Assembly (NCBI RefSeq): GCF_001278035.1
Contig: NZ_CP009452.1
Location: forward strand, 963,501-1,027,500
Direction of reading: 5' to 3'
DNA: 64,000 nt
From: Sphingopyxis sp. 113P3
GTDB taxonomy: Bacteria; Pseudomonadota; Alphaproteobacteria; Sphingomonadales; Sphingomonadaceae
Both the position numbers and the translations under genes were made by a program. Under the pieces are notes generated by a model. That model saw nothing but the letters and a program-made list of their open reading frames with translations. It was not told where the DNA came from and ran no database searches. This document shows positions 25,974 to 34,461 of this stretch, in pieces (the first letter of the stretch is position 1; each line of letters opens with the position of its first letter).

Positions 25974-26795
25974 TTACGTATGGTTGAGAGCGGCCGCATC
26001 GATAGCCCGGTGATCCCCCGGGAGCCTGGCAGAGGTCACCCCGCCATCGACGACCAGCGTGTGTCCAACCAGATAGTCGCCGGATCGCGCTGCGAGATAG
26101 ATGGCGGCAGCCGCCATATCTTCGGCCTCCCCGAGGCGCCGGGTGGGGATCGACGCGGAAACTGTCTCGGCATCGTCTCGCGCCGCTTGATTGAGCTTTG
26201 ACGGGAAGGCACCCGGAGCGATCGCATTAACGTGGATATGGTCGAGGATGAGCCGCGCCCCGACAACGCGCGTGAGATAATGAAGCGCGGCCTTCGATGC
26301 CTGATAGCTGTACGTTTCCCAATCGCTGAGGCGCAGGCCGTCGACGGAGCCAATGTTGATGACCTTGGCGGGGCGCTCGGGCCGGGCCGCCGCCTTCAAC
26401 AGTGGCGCCAGTTTCTGGGTCAGGAAGAATGGCGATTTGAGGTTGAGGTTCATCACCTTGTCCCAGCCGCTTTCGGGAAAATCGGCGAAGGGCGCCCCCC
26501 ACGCGGCACCGGCGTTGTTGACCAGGATGTCGAGCCGCGCCTCGCGCTCGCGAAGGTCGCCCGCCAGCTGTTCGCATCCTTCGATGGTGCCAAGGTCGGC
26601 GGGCATTGCAAAAGCGTTCGGACCAAGCGCCGCGGCTGCCTCGAAGCAGGCCTGCGCGTTGCGGGCCGCGATATAGACCCGCGCGCCCTGCGCGGCAAAC
26701 CCGGCGGCGATCATTTGTCCGATGCCGCGCGATCCGCCGGTGACAAGCGCGACTCGGCCTTCCAGCGAGAAAAGTTGGCGAGGTTCCGTCATCAT
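25974..26795 (-). CDS. short-chain dehydrogenase/reductase (RhlG/FabG-like)
   Basis: A 273-residue classical SDR: the TGGSRGIG cofactor motif at residues 19-26, NNAG in ILVNNAGAAWG, catalytic Ser in INIGSVDG, and YSYQASK supplying Tyr and Lys. The overall pattern resembles RhlG-like 3-oxoacyl reductases, but the substrate is unknown. Its ATG overlaps the aldehyde dehydrogenase stop, so it is the last gene of the leftward operon 31858-25974. A role in oxidation or reduction of an aromatic or alkyl side chain is plausible from context. Confidence 0.85.
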   Translation of the reverse strand: MMTEPRQLFSLEGRVALVTGGSRGIGQMIAAGFAAQGARVYIAARNAQACFEAAAALGPNAFAMPADLGTIEGCEQLAGDLREREARLDILVNNAGAAWGAPFADFPESGWDKVMNLNLKSPFFLTQKLAPLLKAAARPERPAKVINIGSVDGLRLSDWETYSYQASKAALHYLTRVVGARLILDHIHVNAIAPGAFPSKLNQAARDDAETVSASIPTRRLGEAEDMAAAAIYLAARSGDYLVGHTLVVDGGVTSARLPGDHRAIDAAALNHT

Positions 26796-28252
26796 CTCAG
26801 CGCATTTTCGACAAGCGCCGCGGCCTTCGCGAACGGCGGGCAGAAGGTGAGAAACTCATCCTGCGTTCTGCGTACCACTACGCCGCGCGGGTTTGAAAAT
26901 TCCCGAAAGCCCTCAAGGCCGTGATGGCGTCCCATGCCGCTGCTACCGATTCCGCCGAAAGGAAGGTCGGGGATCGCGCCATGGACGGCGCAGGAATTGA
27001 CGACGGCCCCGCCCGACACGGTGCATTTCAAGACCGTTTCGGCGATTTCCGCTTCGCCGAATACGTAGATGCCGAGCGGCCGTTCGCCAGCGTTGATATC
27101 CGCGATGGCGTCATCAAGGTCGTCATAGCCGATCACCGGCAGGATCGGTCCGAAGATCTCTTCCCGCATCAAACGCAGGTCGGGGCCGGGATCCAGCACG
27201 AGCACGAGCGGCATCCGGCGCGTCGTCCGGTCGCTGACCCCGCCCTCCTCGACCTCGATGATGTCACAACCGGCGCTTCGCGCTTCGCTCAGCATCGCTT
27301 CGATTCGGTCCATGTGGCGATCCGAAATGATCCCCGTGCAGTCGGGGCCGCGCGAATAATCGGGAACGTGCCGCGCAAACCACTGGCGCGAGAGTTCAAC
27401 GAAACGGCCGACTTCCCCGCGCGGGACGAAGACATGGTCGACCGAGATGCACATCTGGCCATTCTTGAGAAGTTTGGTCGCGAGTATCGATTCCACCGCG
27501 CTTTCGTCGAGTGCGCCTTCGGTGAGGATGGCCGGACATTTGCCGCCGAGCTCGAGCGTGACGGGTACGAGATTGTGCGCGGCAGCGATCATGATCTCGC
27601 GGCCGATGGCGGGGCTGCCGGTGTACAAAAGATGATCCCAGCGCAGCGTGGAAAAGGCCTTTGCCAGATCGACGCCGCCGACTGTGACGGTGACCAGATC
27701 GGGCTCGAAAGTCTCCGCGATCATCTCGGCCAGGAGGTCGGCGCAAGCCGGCGTATAGTCCGAGGGCTTCAGGATCGCGCGATTGCCGGCGGCGAGAATA
27801 TCGATCAGTGGCCCCACAGAGAGATCAAAGGGGAAGTTCCAGGGCGAAATATTGCCGATCACCCCTTTTGGCTGGTAGCGAATCTCAATCGCGGCGTCGC
27901 CGAACAGGGCTGGATCGCCTTGCCGGCGCTGCGGCGCCATCCATGACTCCAGATTGTCGAGCGCATGCTGGGCGCGCCCGACCATCCCCAGAACTTCGAT
28001 CAGGTCGGTCTCGGGCGCGGGGTGATGACCGAAGTCGGCGTGCATCGCGTCCACGATGCGCTGGCGGTAGCGGATCATCATATCGATGATGGCGGCCAGA
28101 TTGGACCTACGCACCGCAATATCAGGCTGCGGATCCTCGAGGAAAGCAGCCTTCTGCCGCGCGAAAGCCGTGTGCAGTGCCGCGATGGCGGCGGTGTCGT
28201 CGCTGATGGAGGGTTGGGAAGGTGCGCGAATGCTAGTGTCGAATTTGGTCAT
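26792..28252 (-). CDS. aldehyde dehydrogenase, coniferyl-aldehyde-dehydrogenase type
   Basis: A 486-residue NAD(P)-dependent aldehyde dehydrogenase with GNISPWNFPFDLSVGPL, the Glu in VTLELGGKCPAI, the catalytic Cys in NGQMCISVDHVFV, and EEIFGPILPVI. The sequence style (LHTAFARQKAAFLEDP, RTQDEFLTFCPPFAKA) fits the coniferyl aldehyde dehydrogenase branch, which oxidises cinnamyl-type aldehydes to acids. It lies between a saccharopine-dehydrogenase-like protein and an SDR, downstream of a TonB receptor, suggesting catabolism of an imported aromatic or terpenoid aldehyde. Confidence 0.85.
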   Translation of the reverse strand: MTKFDTSIRAPSQPSISDDTAAIAALHTAFARQKAAFLEDPQPDIAVRRSNLAAIIDMMIRYRQRIVDAMHADFGHHPAPETDLIEVLGMVGRAQHALDNLESWMAPQRRQGDPALFGDAAIEIRYQPKGVIGNISPWNFPFDLSVGPLIDILAAGNRAILKPSDYTPACADLLAEMIAETFEPDLVTVTVGGVDLAKAFSTLRWDHLLYTGSPAIGREIMIAAAHNLVPVTLELGGKCPAILTEGALDESAVESILATKLLKNGQMCISVDHVFVPRGEVGRFVELSRQWFARHVPDYSRGPDCTGIISDRHMDRIEAMLSEARSAGCDIIEVEEGGVSDRTTRRMPLVLVLDPGPDLRLMREEIFGPILPVIGYDDLDDAIADINAGERPLGIYVFGEAEIAETVLKCTVSGGAVVNSCAVHGAIPDLPFGGIGSSGMGRHHGLEGFREFSNPRGVVVRRTQDEFLTFCPPFAKAAALVENALR

Positions 28253-28283
28253 CGGGCTCTCCGCTTAATGGGTTTTGTCATAG

Positions 28284-29498
28284 TCAGATCTCGGACGGCG
28301 CAACGACAGCAGGTGCCGGCTGGGTGTCCGCAACGCGGAAGGTCAGTCCGGCATGGCGTTCGAGGCGCTCGACGAGTTGCAGTCCGAGCGCCGCGCCCGG
28401 CGTCCATATGCCGGCGGGAATGTCCAGGCGATGATCGTGCAGGCAGAGCGCGGTCTCCACGATGATCCGCGCGGTCGATCCATAGCCGGGGTCGCGGTCG
28501 CCCGTCACGCTGAGGCGCAACTCGCGCCCATCTGCTGCGATGCCGATAAACAGCAGGTCGTACCACCCCGCGTCGCGTTCGGCGCGGCTCGGGCCCTCGC
28601 CGGGCTGAAGCGTCGCGTTGTCGCCCAGCGGGCTCCCCCCCTCGATTGACCGCGCGCGGCTTTCGCCATCGGGACCGCCGCCGGTTGCCCACGCCTCATC
28701 GTAAACAAAATCCGTTCCCCATATGTGGCCCCGAAGCGCGTTGGAGCGATGGATGTTGCGCGTGTTGATCGGCGCCATGACGAACGGGGCGATCCATTCG
28801 CCAAGGTGGGCATCATAGGCAGCGCCCGCCTCGACCGGTTGGGGCGGTCCTGCAAAACCCGGTGTGAGGCAAAATGGGTCAGCAAGAAGGCGCGCCGCGT
28901 CGGGATCGGCTTTCATCAATGCGCGGGTAGCCTTGCCGCTCGCGACCGTGCCGCCTGAGAATCCTCCCACCATCTGGCGGACCCGGCCCTTCACGCGCGG
29001 CAGCGCGGCGCCGAGCCGTCGGCGGGCGGCGTCCTGAAGGTAGACCACCCCAAGCTCGAACGGCACCGAGTCGAAGCCGCATGAAAACAGGATGCGCGCG
29101 CCGCTCCGCTCGGCGTCGGCGGCGTGGGCGTCGATCATCCGCCGCATCCAGACGGTCTCGCCAGAAAGATCGAGATAGTCGGTGCCGGAGTGGGCGCAGG
29201 CGGCGACCAGTGCCGATCCGTAGAGCTGGAAGGGGCCCGCCGCGGCGATGACGGACCGGGTCCGAGCTGTCATGCGATCGAGCGCGCCGATGTCTTCTGA
29301 TGCGGCCTCGATCAAGGCAAGGTCGCGGGGCAGGCCGAGTTCCTGACGGACCGCCGCGAGCTTTGCAAGGCTTCGGCCCGCCATCGCCCAGCGCAGTCCG
29401 GTCTCACGCGCCCGTTCGGCTAGCCGCTCGGCGATCAGGCGACCCGTGAAGCCGCTGGCGCCATAGACAATGACATCGAGTTCGGCGGTGTCACCCAT
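28284..29498 (-). CDS. saccharopine dehydrogenase-like NAD(P)-binding reductase
   Basis: A 404-residue protein with an N-terminal Rossmann motif (DVIVYGASGFTGRLIAERLAE), the VIAAAGPFQLYGSALVAACAHSGTDYLDLSGE block, and FSCGFDSVPFELGV. These are the signatures of the saccharopine dehydrogenase / trans-acting enoyl reductase family, whose members reduce C=C or C=N bonds using NADPH. The start touches the end of the upstream receptor gene. The substrate is unknown; context points to a pathway shared with the receptor and aldehyde dehydrogenase. Confidence 0.78.
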   Translation of the reverse strand: MGDTAELDVIVYGASGFTGRLIAERLAERARETGLRWAMAGRSLAKLAAVRQELGLPRDLALIEAASEDIGALDRMTARTRSVIAAAGPFQLYGSALVAACAHSGTDYLDLSGETVWMRRMIDAHAADAERSGARILFSCGFDSVPFELGVVYLQDAARRRLGAALPRVKGRVRQMVGGFSGGTVASGKATRALMKADPDAARLLADPFCLTPGFAGPPQPVEAGAAYDAHLGEWIAPFVMAPINTRNIHRSNALRGHIWGTDFVYDEAWATGGGPDGESRARSIEGGSPLGDNATLQPGEGPSRAERDAGWYDLLFIGIAADGRELRLSVTGDRDPGYGSTARIIVETALCLHDHRLDIPAGIWTPGAALGLQLVERLERHAGLTFRVADTQPAPAVVAPSEI

Positions 29499-31858
29499 CA
29501 GTAGCGATACCGCACCGACAGGCCGATCGTGCGCGGGCGGTCCTGGAAGCGGTGATAGGCATCAATCAGGCGAAACACCGTGTTCCAGCGCACCACGTTG
29601 AAAACATTGTTCACGAAGATTGTCGCACGCCACTTGTCGTCCGCCGACTGGACGCCGGCGCGCAGGTCGAACACCGTATATGCCTTGATGCCGAACTCGT
29701 CGGCCGGCACTGCGTCGTTGCGCAGGCTCGCATTGTCCGCACTGTGGTAGGTACCGTCGCCCCCGATGAAGGCCTGGATCCGGGGCCCCACGTCGACCGC
29801 ATATTCGATGTTGCCGACAATCTGCACCTTTGGCGTGAAGGGGAGCTGCGATCCGCGCGCATCGATGAGGATGCCGTCCGAATTATAGGCGGAAAAGCTG
29901 TTGCGCACCGAGCTGTCGAGGTAAGTGGCCCCGAGGCTGGCCGACAGGCCGCGCACGGGCTGTGCGATGATATGCGCCTCGACCCCCATGACGCGCGACT
30001 TTGGAATGTTTATCTCGCGTTCGAGCTTGCCGAATACCGGGTCAAGCACCGTCCCGCGGATCTGCTTGTCGGTATAGTCGTAATAAAAGGCTGCAGCGTT
30101 CAGCTGGACCTTGCGGGCGAACAGCGGCGCTTTCACCCCGACTTCGAACGCGTCGAGCCGCTCCTGGCCGGCGGGGTCATATTGCGACGTTCGGGACGCA
30201 GCGATGATTGGCAAGATGCCGGATTTATAGCCGCGGCTCACCGACGCGTAGAGCAGTGTGCCGCTGTCCGTCCGGTAATCAGCGCCAACGCGCCACGAGA
30301 GATTCTCCTCACGCAGGCGAAGATCGGCTGCGGCGGGATCGAAATTCTCGTTCAGACTGGCGCATTGTCCAGGCGCGATCGGAATGAAGCTGCCCTTCAC
30401 GAGGAACTGCAGCACCTCGAACAATTGCCCCAATTCGTTGGAAGGCAATGTTTCATAGCTGCACCCGGTGCCGCGGTTTCTAAAGTGCGTATAGCGCATG
30501 CCTGCGCGCAGCGTCAGATTGTCCCCGGCCCGATATTCGGCATTGCCGAAGGCGGCAAAGGTGTTGCTGCGCTGTGTCAGCGTGTTACCGACGTCGAGAT
30601 AGGGAGGCAGGCCGGGGATCGGCTGGCGGTTGGACACGATCGTCTGATCATAGATCAGGTTGTCGTCGGCCTTCACATGCTCGTAGCTTGCACCGACGAG
30701 CCAGTTCAGCGCCCCGGTATCGCCGGCAAGGCGAACCTCCTGGTTGAAGGAGGAGATAAAGCCGCGGTGAAGGATATTTTGATAGGGGAGCGGCGTGCCA
30801 CCTTGCGGGAGGCGTTCATCGACATCGACGTGCTGATAGGAGGAAATCGACGTGAGCTTGATACCGTCGGTAACATCGATGTCACCGCGCAGCGTCGCCT
30901 GATAGAAGCTGTTGTCACGGTTCGGGAAACCCTTCGCCCAATCGGCATCGCGCGGTCCGCGCGCCGGTTGCGAGGTTGCGAACCCCGGCGCGATCAGTGC
31001 CGGGTCCATCGGTGCGATGCGGACCAGCGACGGCGCGAGGGGATCGCCGCGATCCTGATAGGCATTGAGGTTCAGTGACAGTTTGACTCGATCGGCCGGT
31101 TGCCAGTCAAGCAACAAGCGCCCCTGAAGGAAGGACGCGTCGCCAAGCTTGTCCCCGCGCGACGTGCTCTTCTGCCACGCACCGCCGTTGGTCGTGCGCA
31201 CGGCAATGCGCGCGCGCAATGTCTCGCTAAGCGGGCCACTGGCAAAAGCTTCAATATCGACTTCGCCAAACTGATTGACACTGGCGTAGGCTCCAGCCGC
31301 GGGCGTGTCTGTGGGCTTCGCGGCGATGTAATTCACCGCGCCGCCGGTGGAGCTTTGCCCGAACAGCGTGCCCTGGGGGCCCTTGAGCACTTCAACACGC
31401 TCGACGTCGAGCGTCGCGCCCTTGGTCATGACGGGAAAAGCAAGCGGAACTTCATCGACATACACGCTGACCGATGGCGAGGAAGCCAGCCCGGAATCAT
31501 AAAGACCAACGCCGCGCAGCGTATAGACCGGCGTCGAGTAAGGCGAAGGGGTGAAGGTGAAGCCTGGAACGGCGCGCACGAGGTCTTCGGCGCCGCGAAT
31601 GCCGCGGTTCTGCAATTCGTCGGCGCCCATCGCCTGGATCGTCAGGCCGACGCGGTTGATCGACTGTTCGCGCTTTTGGGCGGTAACGATGATGTCATTG
31701 ACGCCGGCCCGATCGTCCTGCGTAGCGGCAGCGGCTGCGTTTGCCACACTCTCGCTCATGGAGGACGCGTCTTGCGCCGAGGCCGTGCTGCCGAACATCA
31801 CCCCGACGGGAAGTATAGTCGTAGCTGCAAGCCATGCCCGATATCGTTCGATTGCCAT
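29498..31858 (-). CDS. TonB-dependent outer-membrane receptor of a catabolic operon
   Basis: A 786-residue receptor: signal peptide ending ASAQ, TonB-box-like INDIIVTAQKR near residue 56, plug domain (GIRGAEDLVRAVPGFTF, YTLRGVGLYD, VEVLKGPQGTLFGQSSTGGAVNY), and a beta barrel ending in an aromatic (LSVRYRY). There is no STN domain. It belongs to the sphingomonad IIVTAQKR group that imports non-siderophore organic compounds. It lies just downstream of a tandem TetR regulator and in front of reductase, aldehyde dehydrogenase and SDR genes, so it probably imports the substrate of that pathway. Confidence 0.88.
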   Translation of the reverse strand: MAIERYRAWLAATTILPVGVMFGSTASAQDASSMSESVANAAAAATQDDRAGVNDIIVTAQKREQSINRVGLTIQAMGADELQNRGIRGAEDLVRAVPGFTFTPSPYSTPVYTLRGVGLYDSGLASSPSVSVYVDEVPLAFPVMTKGATLDVERVEVLKGPQGTLFGQSSTGGAVNYIAAKPTDTPAAGAYASVNQFGEVDIEAFASGPLSETLRARIAVRTTNGGAWQKSTSRGDKLGDASFLQGRLLLDWQPADRVKLSLNLNAYQDRGDPLAPSLVRIAPMDPALIAPGFATSQPARGPRDADWAKGFPNRDNSFYQATLRGDIDVTDGIKLTSISSYQHVDVDERLPQGGTPLPYQNILHRGFISSFNQEVRLAGDTGALNWLVGASYEHVKADDNLIYDQTIVSNRQPIPGLPPYLDVGNTLTQRSNTFAAFGNAEYRAGDNLTLRAGMRYTHFRNRGTGCSYETLPSNELGQLFEVLQFLVKGSFIPIAPGQCASLNENFDPAAADLRLREENLSWRVGADYRTDSGTLLYASVSRGYKSGILPIIAASRTSQYDPAGQERLDAFEVGVKAPLFARKVQLNAAAFYYDYTDKQIRGTVLDPVFGKLEREINIPKSRVMGVEAHIIAQPVRGLSASLGATYLDSSVRNSFSAYNSDGILIDARGSQLPFTPKVQIVGNIEYAVDVGPRIQAFIGGDGTYHSADNASLRNDAVPADEFGIKAYTVFDLRAGVQSADDKWRATIFVNNVFNVVRWNTVFRLIDAYHRFQDRPRTIGLSVRYRY

Positions 31859-32075
31859 GTCGTCCCTCCCAAAAAGGCGGCGCCGGCTGACCGGTCGTCC
31901 GGTTGCGGGCTGCTCGCTCGGTCGTCCTTCGAAGGGCCCGCCGAAAGGGTCGGGAGCCCTGGTCGTTGCAACGTGGGGGAAGGATATGACCCGACCTGCA
32001 TGTCGGATACGGAGGTTTGCGTCTAGTTATGGTAACCGAAAATACTGAATATTTACGCTCACTATCCGGCTCAAA

Positions 32076-33506
32076 CTATGTCTCTTGTACAGTTTCGGTT
32101 GGAATGCTGACGTGGCTGTCTGGCCGTGGCTTGAGCCCGAACATGAACAGGCGCGTCGAGCAATCTGCGACCTTTTCGGGATCGGTACCTTCGGTGAAAC
32201 GTGACCATGCCGGAATGTTGTTGCGCAGGCCCGCTCCGACCTCCTGAATGAAGAGCGTGTCGATCTGCCGGAACGTTCCTTCCGCCTTCGCCCGCTCATA
32301 CCGGCCCATGTTTCGCCCGACGAGTACGCGATCGATGAGTTGGAGCTCCGCCCGGTTCGCCGGGGTCAGAAAAGGGACATTGTGAAAGCTGATCTTGGGT
32401 CCATAGGGCGAATGATGAAGGGCGGTCACCGCACGCAACAACTCGAATTCGAAATGGACCGCCCGCACGGCCGCGTCGGGCGAGGTCGGCGCATGTTCGA
32501 TCAATAGCTCAAGCACCTCGGTCTCGATACGATAAGCGCGCTTCAGGCAGAGATGGAGGAGGCTGTTCTTGTCGGGAGCGTGATAATAATAGGCCCCGCG
32601 CGACACCCCGGCATCGGCAGCGATATGCTCGATTGACGAGCCCACAACTCCGCGCTGGTTGAAACTTTCCGTGGCGATCCGGAGCAGGCGATCGCGCTTG
32701 GCCCGGCGCTTGTCCATCCGGGCCAAATGGCCAAGCAGCGCGAGCGGGTCGCGCGGCGGCGGCGGTGCGATTTCGGCGAGGTCGCGGCGGACGATGCCGT
32801 GAGCGACAATGTCGTCGAGGATCTCGGCCGCTTCCTGCCGCGTGTAATAGCTTCGCTCAGAATACCAGAAGGGCATCCAATCGAGCACGGAGAAGATTGC
32901 GAGGCTGGTGAGAAAAGGATCGCACCTGGCGATGCTTCCGTCATCGATACCCCGCTCGATCAGCCCGCCCAGCATCCTGATATTGCCCATCCGCGCGTTG
33001 TGAACGATGTCGCGATGGTTGCGGGGCAGCGCGTCAATGTCGGAGAAGGTTATCATGCGCGGTTCGCCGGGACGCAGGCGCCCGCGCACAAAACGCCTGA
33101 CCATCTCCAGCCCGTCGAGCCCGGGCTCGCGCGCCCGGTCGATTTCGTCGCGATACATTCGCAGACCGCGGCTGAAACACTCGAAGACGAGCATCTCCTT
33201 GCTTTGGAAATGATGGTAGAGTGCGCCAGGCGTCAGACCGATTTCGGCAGCGATCTTGTCGAGCGTCGTTGCAGCAAAGCTGTGCCTGTTGAAGAGCCGG
33301 GTCGCCGTCGCGAGCACCTCCTCGCGGCGCGAGGAACCGCTCTTGCGCTGCGCAGCATCCTCCGCTCGCAAAGAGATTGTCTCCTCAGCGATCGAGCCCT
33401 GCGCCACCGGCCTCAAAGCACGGTCATGAAGCGGGCCGGGCGGACGGGCGCCGAAAGGTGAAGGGAAGGAATGCGTTGATGGACTGCCCTGCCGCAATCG
33501 CCACAT
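32076..33506 (-). CDS. tandem TetR-family regulator
   Basis: A 476-residue protein with two complete TetR DNA-binding domains: REEVLATATRLFNRHSFAATTLDKIAAEIGLTPGALYHHFQSKEML near residue 62, and RDRLLRIATESFNQRGVVGSSIEHIAADAGVSRGAYYYHAPDKNSLL near residue 275. Each is followed by a helical ligand domain. Such fused double-TetR proteins are known in sphingomonads and actinobacteria. The first ~50 residues are not family-like, so the true start may be internal. It precedes the receptor/dehydrogenase operon with a 217-bp gap and is its probable regulator. Confidence 0.82.
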   Translation of the reverse strand: MWRLRQGSPSTHSFPSPFGARPPGPLHDRALRPVAQGSIAEETISLRAEDAAQRKSGSSRREEVLATATRLFNRHSFAATTLDKIAAEIGLTPGALYHHFQSKEMLVFECFSRGLRMYRDEIDRAREPGLDGLEMVRRFVRGRLRPGEPRMITFSDIDALPRNHRDIVHNARMGNIRMLGGLIERGIDDGSIARCDPFLTSLAIFSVLDWMPFWYSERSYYTRQEAAEILDDIVAHGIVRRDLAEIAPPPPRDPLALLGHLARMDKRRAKRDRLLRIATESFNQRGVVGSSIEHIAADAGVSRGAYYYHAPDKNSLLHLCLKRAYRIETEVLELLIEHAPTSPDAAVRAVHFEFELLRAVTALHHSPYGPKISFHNVPFLTPANRAELQLIDRVLVGRNMGRYERAKAEGTFRQIDTLFIQEVGAGLRNNIPAWSRFTEGTDPEKVADCSTRLFMFGLKPRPDSHVSIPTETVQET

Positions 33507-33974
33507 GGACGCCTAGCGCGCGCGGGGAGCGGGCGAATGCTTGTCGGCGTAGCAAGGACGCGGGAGCCGCTTCCGGTGCGAAGGCCCGGCAATATGCCCA
33601 ACGATGAAACCGCCATGTCGCTCATGCTGCGCACAATGTTGCTCTGCCCGGGCGCCGCGTAAAGGGAGAAATGGACGGATCGATGGGCCTGAGCGCGCCG
33701 CGGGCCATCATGGCCGTGATCAACGGTGCGGTCGGTTCACCTGGTTCGAATAAGGTCGGTGACCGCTCCTTTGATATCGGCGCGACTGCTGCCTCTCCGC
33801 GGCTTGTCAATTGCCAACGCATCGCCAGCAAGTCTGGCAGCTACGGTCCGTATCGCCATCCTGGTTGCTCGCAGCACAAGGAGCGAAGGCTTCACGTGAC
33901 CCGCTATCCGATTCTCAGCTGCGCGGATTCGACGCCGAGCGTATTTTCGTGCATTCACATGCGGGGAGGGGGGC
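33507..33974. other. intergenic region, no gene seen
   Basis: About 470 bp between the divergent TetR and excalibur genes. It must contain both promoters, but I find no clear -35/-10 pair, repeat or conserved small gene. Overlapping open frames on both strands have no family similarity. Confidence 0.4.
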
Positions 33975-34274
33975 ATGAGGGCAATAGCTATCCTAGCGCT
34001 GTCGCTAAGCGTCGCAACAGCCGCGAACGGTCACCCAGGGGGGCTGGCGGCGGACGGCTGCCATAATGATCGCAAGACTGGCACACGTCATTGCCATCGC
34101 TCGCCTGGGCGGTCTGCGCCGCCAGCAGAGCGGCCTCAGCGCCTGATCGGCGGCGACCTTTATTTCCCCAATTGCGCGGCCGCTCGGGCTGCAGGCGCAG
34201 CGCCGGTTCGGCGTGGCAGCCCCGGATATGGAAAACACCTCGACCGAGACGGAGACGGCGTGGGATGCGAGTGA
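33975..34274 (+). CDS. secreted excalibur-domain protein
   Basis: A 99-residue protein with a signal peptide (MRAIAILALSLSVATAANG), a DGCHNDRKTGTRHCH segment and a C-terminal excalibur motif (FPNCAAARAAGAAPVRRGSPGYGKHLDRDGDGVGCE). In that motif the DxDxDGxxCE loop is EF-hand-like and expected to bind calcium, with two Cys forming a bridge. GGAGGGGGGC precedes the ATG. Such proteins are periplasmic or surface-exposed; specific role unknown. Confidence 0.82.
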   Translation: MRAIAILALSLSVATAANGHPGGLAADGCHNDRKTGTRHCHRSPGRSAPPAERPQRLIGGDLYFPNCAAARAAGAAPVRRGSPGYGKHLDRDGDGVGCE

Positions 34275-34461
34275 TAATCTGGTTGGCAGCGGCTCACGCT
34301 TGGTGACTGTGGAGCAATCGAGAATCGTCCCTACCCCTTTCCAGTCAGGAGACGTGCAAGACCATCTTCCCGCACTGCCTCGTCATACGCACTGCGGCAC
34401 TATCGCAGCGCTTCATCTGAGGCAGCGTAAAGACGCCGAAGGTTGCGCCTGCGAACGGGGG

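Noticed and set aside
29552..31078. 508-codon + strand frame opposite the catabolic TonB receptor
   Set aside because: Shadow of the receptor gene; no ribosome binding site or recognisable domain.
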